From assembly GCA_016793465.1 (NCBI GenBank), contig JAEUJW010000090.1, positions 124,001 through 188,000 of the forward strand: a stretch of 64,000 nt of DNA, written 5' to 3'. A program made the translations under genes and the position numbers. Below, piece after piece: positions 37,162 through 46,700 of this stretch. Each line of letters opens with the position of its first letter. Positions within the stretch are counted from its first letter, which is position 1. Below the pieces are notes generated by a model, which saw nothing but the letters and a program-made list of their open reading frames with translations, did not search any database and was not told the DNA's origin. Source of the DNA: Myxococcales bacterium. Lineage in GTDB: Bacteria; Myxococcota; Polyangia; Nannocystales; Nannocystaceae.

Positions 37162-38892
37162 ATGCGCCCTCGCCTGCTCCTCCTCGCGCTCGCCAGCCCG
37201 CTCGCTTGCACCGGCGACGCCGACGACACCACCACAACGACCGCGTCGACGGGCGCCACCGAGGCCGCCGCGACCGACGAGCTGCCGACCGGATCCGGTG
37301 CGCCCGCGACCACCGACGTGTCCGCCACCGACCCGCCCGAGCCGACCACCGGCGAGCCGACCGGCACCACCGGCGACGACGCCTGCGGCGACACGCCGAC
37401 CGCGGGCGCCGTCGTCCGCACCACCCACGGCCCGATCGAGGGCGCCAGCGCGGGCGACGTGCTGGCCTTCCGCGGGGTCCGCTACGCCGCCGCGCCGACC
37501 GGCGAGCTGCGCCTGCGCCCGCCCGTCGAGCCCGCGTGCAGCCCCGACATCACCCCGGCCGTCGACTACGGCCCGGTCTGCCCCCAGCTGGTCAAGAACC
37601 AGGCCGGCGTCGTCACCGACGTGCTCGGCGACGAGGACTGCCTCTCGCTCAACGTCTGGACCCCCGCGACGGGCCCCGGCGCGCGCCCGGTGCTCGTGTT
37701 CGTGCACGGCGGCGGAAACTCGGTCGGCACCGGCTCCGACGAGCTGTACATCGGCGCCGGCCTGGCCGCGGCCCGCGACGTGGTGGTCGTCACCTTCAAT
37801 TATCGCCTCGGCGCGCTCGGCTGGCTGACCCACCCGGACCTCGCCGCCGAGTCCGAGGCCGGCGTGTCCGGCAACTACGCCCTCCTCGATCAGATCGCCG
37901 CGCTGCGCTGGGTGCAGGCCAACATCGCCGAGTTCGGCGGCGACCCCGATCACGTGCTGCTGTTCGGCGAGTCGGCCGGCGCGGTCAACACCTGCGCCCT
38001 GCTCCACGCCCCCGCCGCGGCCGGCCTCTACCACGCCGCCGTCGTGCAGAGCGGCGCCTGCCGCGAGCGCCCGCTCGCCGACTACGCCGCCGGCATGTCG
38101 AACCCGCTCGTCACCAGCGCCGGCTGCGACGGCACCGACGACGTCCCGGCCTGCCTGCGCAGCATCCCCGCCGCCGAGCTCGTGGCGCTGGCCCCCGACG
38201 GCTACCCCGACGTCGCCGCCCTCTCGCAGGGCTGGGGCCCGCACGTCGACGGCGTGGTCCTGCCATCGGATGGCCTCTCGGCCATGTCCGAAGGGACACA
38301 CAACGAGGTCCCCATCATCATCGGCAACAACGCCGCCGAGACCGCCGCCGCCGTGCCGCCGCTGACCGACGTGCAGTTCCAGGCGCTCGTCACCGCGACC
38401 TTCGGCCCGCTCGCCGACGCGGTGCTGGCGCAGTACCCGCTCGCCGACTACCCCGACGCGCGGGCCGCCTACGTCGCCCTCACCAGCGACGTGAAGTTCG
38501 TGTGCAACGCCCGCCGCAGCGCCCGCGCGGCCGATGCCGGCCAGGACCTGGCGGTCTACCGCTACGTGTTCGCCTACGACGGCTACACCGTCCTGCAGGG
38601 CGAGCCCGCGGCCAGCCACGGCCTCGAGCTGATCTACCTGTTCGGCAACTTCGACGCCGTGCTGCCCGGCGCCATCGAGTACGAGCCCAACCCCGACGAC
38701 CTCGCCATGCGCGACGCCATCCAGGGCTGGTGGACCGCCTTCGCCGCCAGCGGCGACCCCTCGACCGCCGAGCTCGCCTGGCCGCCGTACGGCCCCGCCG
38801 ACCCGTACGCCGGCCTCGACGTGCCGACGAGCAGCGGCACGGGCGTGCGCGGCGAGCAGTGCGACTTCTGGGACTCGCTGCTCGGCGGCTGA
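37162..38892 (+). CDS. Carboxylesterase type B lipoprotein
   Basis: A 576-residue alpha/beta-hydrolase of the type B carboxylesterase/cholinesterase family. Lipobox SPLAC lies about 13-17, followed by a Thr/Ala/Gly-rich spacer to about residue 75. Markers in order: GVRYAAAPTGELRLRPP, EDCLSLNVWTP, the oxyanion element VFVHGGGN, the nucleophile elbow GESAGAVNT at about residue 270, and the His region AASHGLELIYLFG. It should hydrolyse esters at the cell surface; substrate unknown. The start ATG 37162 gives a clean signal. It is divergent from the Cys-rich lipoprotein gene across about 117 bases. Confidence 0.92.
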   Translation: MRPRLLLLALASPLACTGDADDTTTTTASTGATEAAATDELPTGSGAPATTDVSATDPPEPTTGEPTGTTGDDACGDTPTAGAVVRTTHGPIEGASAGDVLAFRGVRYAAAPTGELRLRPPVEPACSPDITPAVDYGPVCPQLVKNQAGVVTDVLGDEDCLSLNVWTPATGPGARPVLVFVHGGGNSVGTGSDELYIGAGLAAARDVVVVTFNYRLGALGWLTHPDLAAESEAGVSGNYALLDQIAALRWVQANIAEFGGDPDHVLLFGESAGAVNTCALLHAPAAAGLYHAAVVQSGACRERPLADYAAGMSNPLVTSAGCDGTDDVPACLRSIPAAELVALAPDGYPDVAALSQGWGPHVDGVVLPSDGLSAMSEGTHNEVPIIIGNNAAETAAAVPPLTDVQFQALVTATFGPLADAVLAQYPLADYPDARAAYVALTSDVKFVCNARRSARAADAGQDLAVYRYVFAYDGYTVLQGEPAASHGLELIYLFGNFDAVLPGAIEYEPNPDDLAMRDAIQGWWTAFAASGDPSTAELAWPPYGPADPYAGLDVPTSSGTGVRGEQCDFWDSLLGG

Positions 38893-38974
38893 CGTCGCCC
38901 TGCGCAGCCGCCGACGCGCCCCTCCGCGCGTACGCGCCGGGAATCGCCGCCCGGCGCTCGCACGTCGTGACGGC

Positions 38975-40129
38975 ATGGCTCGCTCGTCCCTCGACACCGT
39001 CGTCCACGCGACGATCCTCGTCGCCCCGCTCGCGCTCGCGCTCGCGTACATCGCCTTCACCCCGGCGCCGGAGCCGGTCCTCGTGCACGGGCCCGGCGAC
39101 TGCGCCGCAGCGGTCGAGCCCGCCGTCGCCGTCGCCGCGCCGGAGCCCCCGCCCGCTGCGCCGGCCCTCGTCGTCGCGCCCGCGCCCGCGCCCGCGTCCG
39201 TCGCCGGCGCCGGCGTGCTGCTGTTCGACGACCGCCTCGCGCTCTCGGTCGAGCCCGATCTCACATGGTCGAAGGGACAGCTCCGCGTCCACCCCAACGA
39301 CTACGGCGTCACCGTCTCCAAGTCCGTCGACATGACCCGCCTGCCCGCCGAGCTCGTCGCCCTCGCCGGCCGGCGCTTCATGGTCTACGGCGCCGACGGC
39401 AGCGCCTGCGCCACCGACGCCGGCGCCATGTCGATCTACGCCCGCGTCGACGGCAGCGTCGCCCCCTGGGACGACCCCGAGCTCGACGAGGCCGAGGCCG
39501 CCCGGGCGCTCCGCGAGGCCCGCAGCGACACCTGGGAGCACCACGCCCACTTCCTCCTGGCCCGCACCGGCGCCCCGCGCTGCCGCGGCCTGTGGGCGCG
39601 CCGCGCCGACCTCCCGGCCGCGGCGGTCTACGGCCGGCGCAAGCTCGACGAGTCGGCCCACGACGCCCTCGCCGCCGAGATCGCCGACGAGCTCGACGAC
39701 CACCCGCGCGTGCTCGGCCTGCGCGCCGAGTACACCGAGTGGTACCTCGACATCGACGCCGAGTTCCGCGCCGAGCACCCCGCGTGGACGAGCTTCTACA
39801 GGGACAGCCTGGTCGTCCAGCGCTGGGACGAGATCGGCGGCGCCCGCAGCTACTACACCGTCGACGTCGGCTCGCCGGGCGAGTCCTGCAGCGGCGAGTT
39901 CTTCGGCCACGTCTCGTTCGTGCTGAGCCCCGCCGCCGACCCGCAGCCCGGCCACGCCTGGGACATCCTCGAGGGCGAGGGCTTCTGGCGCCCCGAGGCC
40001 GTCATGGACCTCGACCGCGACGGCCGCCTCGAGGCCGTGACCGCCGGCGGCACCCACCTCGAGACCATGGGCTCCGACCCCGCCCTCGCGCAGTCCTACG
40101 AGATCCCCTGGTACGGCTGTCCTTGCTGA
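38975..40129 (+). CDS. Membrane-anchored periplasmic protein of unknown function
   Basis: A 384-residue protein with one N-terminal membrane helix (ATILVAPLALALAYIAF) that has no cleavage site after it, so it is probably an anchor. A Pro/Ala/Val-rich linker leads to a soluble domain from about residue 85 to the end. The domain contains several Cys (GSACATDAG, GAPRCRGLW, GESCSGEFF, and a final YGCPC) and a DLDRDGRLEAV segment that resembles a calcium-binding Asp loop. No known enzyme motif is seen. It runs in the same direction as the epimerase gene 24 bases downstream and may be cotranscribed. Confidence 0.7.
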   Translation: MARSSLDTVVHATILVAPLALALAYIAFTPAPEPVLVHGPGDCAAAVEPAVAVAAPEPPPAAPALVVAPAPAPASVAGAGVLLFDDRLALSVEPDLTWSKGQLRVHPNDYGVTVSKSVDMTRLPAELVALAGRRFMVYGADGSACATDAGAMSIYARVDGSVAPWDDPELDEAEAARALREARSDTWEHHAHFLLARTGAPRCRGLWARRADLPAAAVYGRRKLDESAHDALAAEIADELDDHPRVLGLRAEYTEWYLDIDAEFRAEHPAWTSFYRDSLVVQRWDEIGGARSYYTVDVGSPGESCSGEFFGHVSFVLSPAADPQPGHAWDILEGEGFWRPEAVMDLDRDGRLEAVTAGGTHLETMGSDPALAQSYEIPWYGCPC

Positions 40130-40152
40130 GCCGGGCGTGCGAACCTCCGCGC

Positions 40153-41184
40153 ATGCGAAGCGAGCCCGTGTTCGTCACCGGCGCCGCCGGTTTCATCGGC
40201 CACCACGTCGTCCGCCTGCTGCTCGAGTCCGGACGCAGCGTCCGCGCGCTCGTACGCCCGGGCGAGGACACCCGCAACCTCGACGCGCTGCCGGACCTGC
40301 GGCTCGAGCGCGTCGAGGGCGACATCCTCGATCGCCCGCGCCTCGCCGAGGTCATGGCCGGCTGCCCCGTCGTCTACCACCTCGCGGCGCTCTACCGCAC
40401 CTGGGTGCCCGACCCGCGCGTCATCTACGACGTCAACGTCACCGGCACCGCCAACGTGCTCGCCGCCGCCGCCGCCCACGGCGTACAGCGCGTGGTCTAC
40501 ACCAGCTCGATCGCCGCCATCGGCCTCGACCCGAGCGGCGCGCCGGCCCGCGAGGACGCCGCCTACAACCTGTGGCCGTTCGCCTTCGACTACGTGCGCT
40601 CGAAGTACCTCGCGCACCAGGTCGCCGCCGCCTTCGCCCCGGTGGTCGACCTCGTGCTCGTGTGCCCGAGCATGCCGCTCGGCCCCGGCGACATCGGCCC
40701 GACCCCGACCGGCAAGACCCTGGTCGACACCGTCAACGGCAAGATCCGCTTCAGCTTCACCGGCGGCCTCAACATCGTCGACGTCGAGGACGTCGCGCGC
40801 GGCCACCTGCTCGCCGAGGCCCGCGGTCGCCGCGGCGAGACCTACCTGCTGTCGGGCCACAACATGACGATCCCCGAGATGGTCGCCGCGCTGCGCCGCG
40901 AGGTCGGCCTGCGCCACCGCAACTGGCCGATCCCCGGCGGCCTCGCGGCGCTCGTCGGGCGCCTGTCCGAGGCCTACGCCGATCGCGTGTCGAAGCGCGA
41001 GCCCATGATCACCGGCGGATCGGTCGCCTACGCCCGCCAGCGCCTGTTCTACGACAACAGCAAGGCGCGCGAGGAGCTCGGCTTCCAGGTCCGCCCGCTC
41101 GGCGAGAGCCTGCGCCGCGCCGTCGAGTGGTTCGTCGCCCACGGCCACATCGACCGCGCCGCCCTGCCCGCCGCGGCGCCCTGA
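40153..41184 (+). CDS. hpnA: NAD-dependent sugar epimerase/dehydratase, HpnA-like
   Basis: A 343-residue extended short-chain dehydrogenase. The nucleotide motif is VTGAAGFIGHHVV at the start (GxxGxxG). The catalytic Tyr/Lys pair occurs as YVRSKYLAHQVA at about residue 150-155 with SSIAAIG as the Ser site. The stretch GGLNIVDVEDVARGHLLA closely matches the hopanoid-associated sugar epimerase HpnA family, as does SMPLGPGDIGPTPTG. HpnA was named for its occurrence in hopanoid gene clusters; its reaction there is not proven, and no squalene-hopene cyclase is in this window. Start at ATG 40153 is set by the Rossmann motif; the longer frame is spurious. Convergent with the EEP gene with three bases between stops. 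Confidence 0.82.
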   Translation: MRSEPVFVTGAAGFIGHHVVRLLLESGRSVRALVRPGEDTRNLDALPDLRLERVEGDILDRPRLAEVMAGCPVVYHLAALYRTWVPDPRVIYDVNVTGTANVLAAAAAHGVQRVVYTSSIAAIGLDPSGAPAREDAAYNLWPFAFDYVRSKYLAHQVAAAFAPVVDLVLVCPSMPLGPGDIGPTPTGKTLVDTVNGKIRFSFTGGLNIVDVEDVARGHLLAEARGRRGETYLLSGHNMTIPEMVAALRREVGLRHRNWPIPGGLAALVGRLSEAYADRVSKREPMITGGSVAYARQRLFYDNSKAREELGFQVRPLGESLRRAVEWFVAHGHIDRAALPAAAP

Positions 41185-41187
41185 GCC

Positions 41188-42150
41188 TCACTCGCCGGCG
41201 CGGAAGCTGGCGCGCAGCGCCGCGTGGTCCGAGCCGGCGTAGCCCTCCTCGAAGTCGCCGCGGAACACGAAGGCCGAGCCGGACTTGTAGGTCCCGCCGG
41301 TCGCCGCGGTCGCCAGGTAGAGGTGATCGAGCGCGCGGTGCTCGTCCTGATACACGTACGTCCAGTCCTCGGGCGCGAGCTCGGCGGCCACGCGCAGCAT
41401 GCCGCCCTCGCCCTCGAGCGCCTGCAGCGGCGGCGAGCCGGGCGTGTCGTTGAGGTCGCCGCCCATCACGATCACCGCCTCGGGGAACTCCGCGGTCGAC
41501 GCGTCGATGATCTCGCGCGCGCGCGTGGCCTCGGCCAGGCGGCGCTCGGGGTCGTCGTCGTTCTTCGACTTGAAGTGGCCGACGAACACGATCAGGCGGT
41601 GGCCGCCGGCGTCGAGGTGGACCTCGAGGAACTCGCGCGAGAACCACGTCTGCCCGCCGCCCGGCAGCGGGATCGGCCGGTCCTCGTGACGTCGGACCTC
41701 GAGCGACGGCAGGCGCGAGAGCACCGCGACGTCGACCGAGGCCGGGAACCCCGTCTCGCCGAGCACCGCCGTCGGCCACTCGCCCGCCAGCCGCGAGGTG
41801 ACGGCGTCGAGGCAGGTCTGGTTCTCGACCTCCTGCAGCAGCACGACGTCGGCCTCGAGCCCGACGATCGCCTCGGCCAGTTCGCCGGCGCGGTAGTCGA
41901 ACTGGCTCTGGTTCGGCGCCTCCTCGAAGTCGCCGCTGCCGCACTGGCCGCTGTCGCAGCGGGTGTCGAAGAACAGGTGGACGTTGTAGGTCGCGACCAC
42001 CAGATCCGCGGGCGCCGGCGGGGGCGCCTCGCTCCCGGTCGACGACGAGCCCTCGCCCGACGTTTCACCCTCGCCCCCCTCCGTGACCGAGTCCTGGGGG
42101 ACCAGCGCGGCGCAAGAGCAGCACAGCGAGAGGGCGAGCAGGCGGCGCAT
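41188..42150 (-). CDS. Endonuclease/exonuclease/phosphatase (EEP) family lipoprotein
   Basis: A 320-residue protein of the EEP (DNase I/AP endonuclease/sphingomyelinase) superfamily. The signal sequence MRRLLALSLCCSCAAL includes a possible lipobox, then a Gly/Ser/Glu spacer. Motifs in order: VVATYNVHLFFD, VLLQEVENQ (metal-binding Glu), HFKSKNDDD, GGDLNDTPGSPPLQ (Asp/Asn), and SDHAALR near the C-terminus (His/Asp). The extracytoplasmic location suggests a secreted or surface nuclease or phosphodiesterase rather than a DNA-repair enzyme, but the substrate cannot be read from sequence. ATG 42150 gives the signal peptide; the upstream frame is not used. Confidence 0.85.
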   Translation of the reverse strand: MRRLLALSLCCSCAALVPQDSVTEGGEGETSGEGSSSTGSEAPPPAPADLVVATYNVHLFFDTRCDSGQCGSGDFEEAPNQSQFDYRAGELAEAIVGLEADVVLLQEVENQTCLDAVTSRLAGEWPTAVLGETGFPASVDVAVLSRLPSLEVRRHEDRPIPLPGGGQTWFSREFLEVHLDAGGHRLIVFVGHFKSKNDDDPERRLAEATRAREIIDASTAEFPEAVIVMGGDLNDTPGSPPLQALEGEGGMLRVAAELAPEDWTYVYQDEHRALDHLYLATAATGGTYKSGSAFVFRGDFEEGYAGSDHAALRASFRAGE

Positions 42151-42265
42151 ACCTGCCCACGATAGCCTGGCCCTCGCCGCCGCGCCGGGCGATCGCCGCC
42201 GCGCCCGCGGAGCGTAGGCACACGCCCCTTGACGGCCCCTCGCCGCGACCGGAGCATCGCCTGCG

Positions 42266-43078
42266 ATGCGGCACGTGCGTCTCCGGCGACCCATCGCCGG
42301 GTTGTGGGCCCTCGGCCTCGGCGCCACGGCCGCCGCCGTGAGCCTCGGCGTCGGGCTCAACGAGGTGCGCCTCGCCCTGTTCGCCGCGACCCTCCTCGTC
42401 GAGATCCTCGCCCTCGTGTTCGTGCTCCGCGGCCGGGCCCACCTCCAGCCGTCCGATGAGGGCCGCCGGACCTGGACCCTCCTGGCCGCCGCCCTGACCG
42501 CGCGCCTGCTCGCCGAGCTGCGCGTCGGCCTGCTCTACCTCGACGCCGTGCCCGGGTTCATCGCCGACCGGCCGGCGCTGATGAACCTGTTCGTCTACGT
42601 CCTGCGCTACCTCTACACCCTCGCCGACCTGCTGCTGCTGGCCGGGCTGTGGACCGCCCGGCGCTCGTTCGACCGCAGCGGCCTCGGCTACCCGCTGCGC
42701 CGGCGCGACCTCGGAGCGCTGGCCCTGCTCGCGCCGCTGCCGCTGCTGGTGTGGCTCGCGCAGGACGCCATGCAGGTCAGCGCGGACCCGGGGATCTTCA
42801 CCTTTCGCCTCGTCAGCGTGGTCGTCGGCTCGGTGGTCAGCGCGCTCTGCCTCGGCCTCGCCAGCACGAGCCTGCAGATGGGCGGCGGCGTGCTCGCGTG
42901 GATCTGGGGCGGCCTGGCGACCGCGGGGATCGCCCGGGTGTTCGCGTTCGTCGCCGCCTCGGGGCTGCAGGCCCTCGGCTGGGCGAGCGTGTCCGTGGTC
43001 GAACAGGGCTTCCTGTGGACCTTCGCGTGCGCCTGGCTGCTGGCGGCCGGGCTGCACTGGCGCCTGTGCCGCGCCTGA
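42266..43078 (+). CDS. Integral membrane protein of unknown function
   Basis: A 270-residue protein with about seven hydrophobic segments, for example IAGLWALGLGATAAAVSLGV, LALFAATLLVEILALVFVL, LADLLLLAGLW, LLAPLPLLVWLAQDAM and the last WTFACAWLLAAGLHW. The N-terminus is Arg-rich (MRHVRLRRP), consistent with positive-inside topology. No conserved family motif is recognised; the number and spacing of helices could fit a 7TM sensor-like module without a cytoplasmic output domain. ATG at 42266 lies 18 bases before the first helix. The cyclophilin gene begins 18 bases after its stop, which suggests a shared transcript. Confidence 0.75.
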   Translation: MRHVRLRRPIAGLWALGLGATAAAVSLGVGLNEVRLALFAATLLVEILALVFVLRGRAHLQPSDEGRRTWTLLAAALTARLLAELRVGLLYLDAVPGFIADRPALMNLFVYVLRYLYTLADLLLLAGLWTARRSFDRSGLGYPLRRRDLGALALLAPLPLLVWLAQDAMQVSADPGIFTFRLVSVVVGSVVSALCLGLASTSLQMGGGVLAWIWGGLATAGIARVFAFVAASGLQALGWASVSVVEQGFLWTFACAWLLAAGLHWRLCRA

Positions 43079-43096
43079 CGTGTTACAACGCCCGCC

Positions 43097-43615
43097 ATGC
43101 AGGCAAATCCCCACGTGTTCTTCGACATCACCCTCGACGGCGCCCCCGCCGGCCGCATCGAGTTCGAGCTGTTCGCCGACGTCGTCCCGCGGACCGCCGA
43201 GAACTTCCGCGCCCTCTGCACCGGCGAGAAGGGCGTCGGCCGCTCCGGCAAGCCGCTGCACTACAAGGGCTCCGCGTTCCACCGCGTGATCAAGCAGTTC
43301 ATGTGCCAGGGCGGCGACTTCACCCGCGGCAACGGCACCGGCGGCGAGTCGATCTACGGCGAGAAGTTCGCCGACGAGAACTTCAAGCTGAAGCACACCG
43401 AGCCCGGCCTGCTGTCGATGGCCAACGCCGGCCCCAACACCAACGGCTCGCAGTTCTTCATCACCACCGTCGTGACCTCGTGGCTCGACGGCAAGCACGT
43501 GGTGTTCGGCAAGGTCGTCGACGGCATGGACGTCGTCAAGGCGATGGAGGCCGCCGGCTCGAGCCAGGGCGCCACCTCGAAGAAGATCGTCATCGCCGAC
43601 TGCGGCGAGCTGTAG
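43097..43615 (+). CDS. Peptidyl-prolyl cis-trans isomerase, plant-type divergent-loop cyclophilin
   Basis: A 172-residue cyclophilin that catalyses proline isomerisation in protein folding. The catalytic Arg is in [18 protein letters not shown], with the Phe/Met and Gln pocket residues, SQFFITT, and the Trp/His pair in [10 protein letters not shown] all present, so it should be active. It carries the extra loop [18 protein letters not shown] typical of eukaryotic (plant and some animal) divergent-loop cyclophilins, and ends IADCGEL like them. The length equals that of plant cyclophilins. There is no signal, so it is cytoplasmic. Two terminator-like hairpins follow. It probably descends from a eukaryotic gene or reflects a deep bacterial branch. 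Confidence 0.95.
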   Translation: MQANPHVFFDITLDGAPAGRIEFELFADVVPRTAENFRALCTGEKGVGRSGKPLHYKGSAFHRVIKQFMCQGGDFTRGNGTGGESIYGEKFADENFKLKHTEPGLLSMANAGPNTNGSQFFITTVVTSWLDGKHVVFGKVVDGMDVVKAMEAAGSSQGATSKKIVIADCGEL

Positions 43616-43640
43616 GCTCGACGCTCGCGCGTCGCGTACG

Positions 43641-43669
43641 AGCGGGCGGGGACCTCCCCGCCCGCTTCG
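43641..43669 (+). terminator. Terminator-like hairpin after the cyclophilin gene
   Basis: An 11-bp perfect stem (43641-43651 with 43656-43666, AGCGGGCGGGG/CCCCGCCCGCT), ACCT loop, followed by TCGCTTCG. T-run is weak. Confidence 0.55.
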
Positions 43670-43702
43670 CTTCGTCTGGCGGCTGCTGGCGATTAAACGC
43701 CC

Positions 43703-43726
43703 GCGGGCGGGGTCTCCCCCGCCCGC
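43703..43726 (-). terminator. Terminator-like hairpin at the end of the thrombospondin-repeat gene
   Basis: A 10-bp perfect stem GCGGGCGGGG/CCCCGCCCGC (43703-43712 with 43717-43726) lying 25 bases after the end of the minus-strand gene. On the minus strand it is followed by GGGCGTTTAATC. It shares its stem sequence with the hairpin at 43641, so either could serve the two convergent genes. Confidence 0.55.
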
Positions 43727-43750
43727 AGCGCCCGTTACTCGGGAGATCGG

Positions 43751-46700
43751 TCAGCCGGTCTCGCCGGTGCCGCCGGTGTCGGCGCCGCCGGTATCGGTGT
43801 CGGTGTCGGTGTCGCCGAGCAGGTCCTCGCAGGTGACCTGCTCCTTCTCCGGATCGTACTCACCGCGGCAGAACTTGCCGATGTTCGGCCACAGCTTGTT
43901 GTTCTGGTCCTTGTAGAACTCGTTGTTGGGGTCGAACGCGTAGGGGCAGAGGTCGCACTTGTCGCCGACGCCGTCGAAGTCCTGGTCGAACTGCGGCATG
44001 AGGCAGGCGTACTGGTGGAGCTTGTCGCTGTCGCCGTTGATGCCCGGGCTGTTCAGGTCGAGCGGCTCGCCGATGCCCGAGCAGCCGGCCGGCAGGCGGC
44101 CGACGCCGGGCGTGTTGGCCACGGAGTCGGGGATCTTGCGGCAGGTGACGTTCTCCTGGTCCTCGGGGCAGTCGAGCTTCAGCTGGACGGCCGGGTCCAT
44201 GACCGTGCATACGCTCGGGTCGTCCTCGTCGAGCTTGGCGTAGCCGGGGTCGAAGAACGTCGCGGCCTCGTCGAACAGCATCACGCAGCACTGACCGTTG
44301 GCGCTCTCGCTGTAGAAGGCCAGGCGGCGCGGGTCGTTGTTGTCATAGCAGGCCGAGTTGGTCTCGCAGGCGTTGCCGACGAAGTCGCCGTCCGGGTCGT
44401 CCTCCTGCATGCCGCCGTCGAGGACCTGCTTGTTGTTGGCCTTCTCGGGGCAGGTGTCGCAGATGTCGCCGACGCCGTCGTTGTCGGTGTCGACGTGGTT
44501 GCACACGCCGTCGTTGGTGCACTCGCTGTTCTCGGCGCACTCCTCGTTGGCCGTGCAGGCGACGACCTCGTCGATGCGGATGCGCGGGCAGAAGTCGTCG
44601 ATGTTGCGGATGCCGTCCTGGTCGAAGTCATCGGTGTCGAGGTGACCGACCGGACCGGCCGCGCCGGGATCCTGGATGGCCACACCGTCCGGGGCGCAGG
44701 CGTCGCCGACGTACGGCAGGTCGTCGACGTCGATCTGGCAGGTGTCGTCGTCGTTGAACGGGACCACGTCGCCGATGCCGGCCGGGCGCAGGCCGTCGGC
44801 CGAGGGCCCGAACCCGCCGCAGTTGCCGCGGACGATGCAGTTGTCGCAGACGTCGCCGATGCCGTCCTGGTCGTAGTCCTGCTGGACCGGGATGTTGCGG
44901 ACCTGCATGTACACCGGGGTGTTGCCGGCGTTCTCGTTGTAGTTCGCGACCAGGCGGGTGCACAGGTCGCAAGGGTTGCCGATGCCGTCCTTGTCGGTGT
45001 CCCCCATGTTGTTCTCGGCGGGCACGCTCGGGCACAGGTCGTCGATGTCGCCGTAGCCGTCCTCGTCCATGTCCTCCTGGAGGGGGTTGTAGAAGTCCGG
45101 CGCGTTGTCGCAGGAGAACTGCACGCCGTCCTGCTCCTTGTCCTCCTTCGGCTTCGGGTCGTCGATGAGGAAGTCGTAGTAGAAGTCGTTGTCGCGCTGC
45201 TTGGCGCCCGACTTGATCTTACCGGTCTCGGCGTCGATCGGCGGCATCCCGGTGATGAGCGGCATGCCGCAGGCGTCCCAGAACGCCGCCTTGTAGCGGT
45301 CCGGATCCTCGAACATGTACTTGCGGATGGCGTCCTCGCCGCCCGAGTAGACGTTGTCCGGCACGTCGAGGCCGGGGACCACGAGGCGGTAGCGGTGGTT
45401 GGACTGCAGCACGGCGGCGCCGTACTTCTGGGTGTCGATCGAGACCCGCACCGCGCCGATCTCCTGGTCACGCACGTTGACCGTGAGGCACGGCAGGCCC
45501 GAATCGGTGTCCGGGTTCTCGGCGCAGTCGATGCCGCCAGCGACCTGCGAGATGAGCTCCGACGGCTTGTCCGAGGTCGGCTCCGTGATCTCCCAGATCT
45601 GAAGCTTCTTCAGGTTGACCTCGCTCATGTCGTACTTGTTCGAGAAGCGGATCTCGAAGTCGTCGCACGCGCCGATGCGGAGGTTGTCGGTCGGGAAGCC
45701 GCTGCCGGGGATCACGTGGAAGTCGGGCGTGCGCAGCACGTACTCCGACTTGCCCTTCAGGGCGTTGCCGACCTTGTCCTTGATGTACTCGATCGGGTCG
45801 CCGTTCTCCGGCGGGGTGTTGAACAGCACCCGGTAGGTCGAGCTCGAGCACATCGCCTTGTCGTAGTTGGCGAACAGCTCGCCGCCGTTGTCGTTGGCCC
45901 GCCAGCCGTCCTTGATGCTGAGGCCGCCGGCCCCGCTGGCCCGCGCCGCCGAGCAGTTCTCGACGAGCGAGCGGGTCATGAGCCCGAGGTCCGCGGGGAA
46001 CATGATGACGCCCTTGACCGCCGGGTCGTAGATCACGCCGCCGTTGCGGGTCACGAACTTCATCGCGTACTGACCCTCGCGGTCCTTGCGGATCTTCTTG
46101 GCGGGGTCGCTGTCCTCGCGGCAGAGGTCGTTGATGACCGACTCGCAGCCCTCGGCGTAGTCCTCCTCGCAGATGCAGTTGCGGGTGGCCGACGGCAGCG
46201 TCTCCTTGCGGTCGTAGCGGTCGATCGACTTGAGCAGCGACGCTTGGTTGAGCGGGTCGCACGGCGCGTTGGTCTTGTTGCCCTTGTCGTCGCGGCAGCC
46301 CTCGATCGCCTCGATGCGACCGTTGGTGTTGCTGTCGGCGTAGGCGAAGCGCGAGCCGGCGCCCTGCCTGCGCGAGTTGCTCTCGACCTCGTCGGCGCAG
46401 GTCTCGGTGCTCTCGCACACGTAGTACGACTTGGTGTTGGTGAAGCACGCGGCGGTGCCCTGCCCGCTCCAGCGCACGTCGACGCAGTAGCCCTGGCTGC
46501 CGGTCGTGCCGGTGTCGGCGCGGCAGTCGACGAACCACTCGGCCACGCACTTGCGATCGACGCAGTCGTCGCCCTGGCTGCAGGCCTCGCCCTCGGCGTT
46601 GACGCCGACGCACTCCATGCCGTCGAGTCCGGCGGCCTCGTCGGAGGTGCAGTCGGCGTCCTGCGTGCAGGAGACCGTCTTCTGCTCGAAGCCCTCGGGG

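Noticed and set aside
40600..41184. A hopanoid biosynthesis cluster around the HpnA-like gene
   Set aside because: No squalene-hopene cyclase or other hpn gene is in the window; only the single epimerase is supported.
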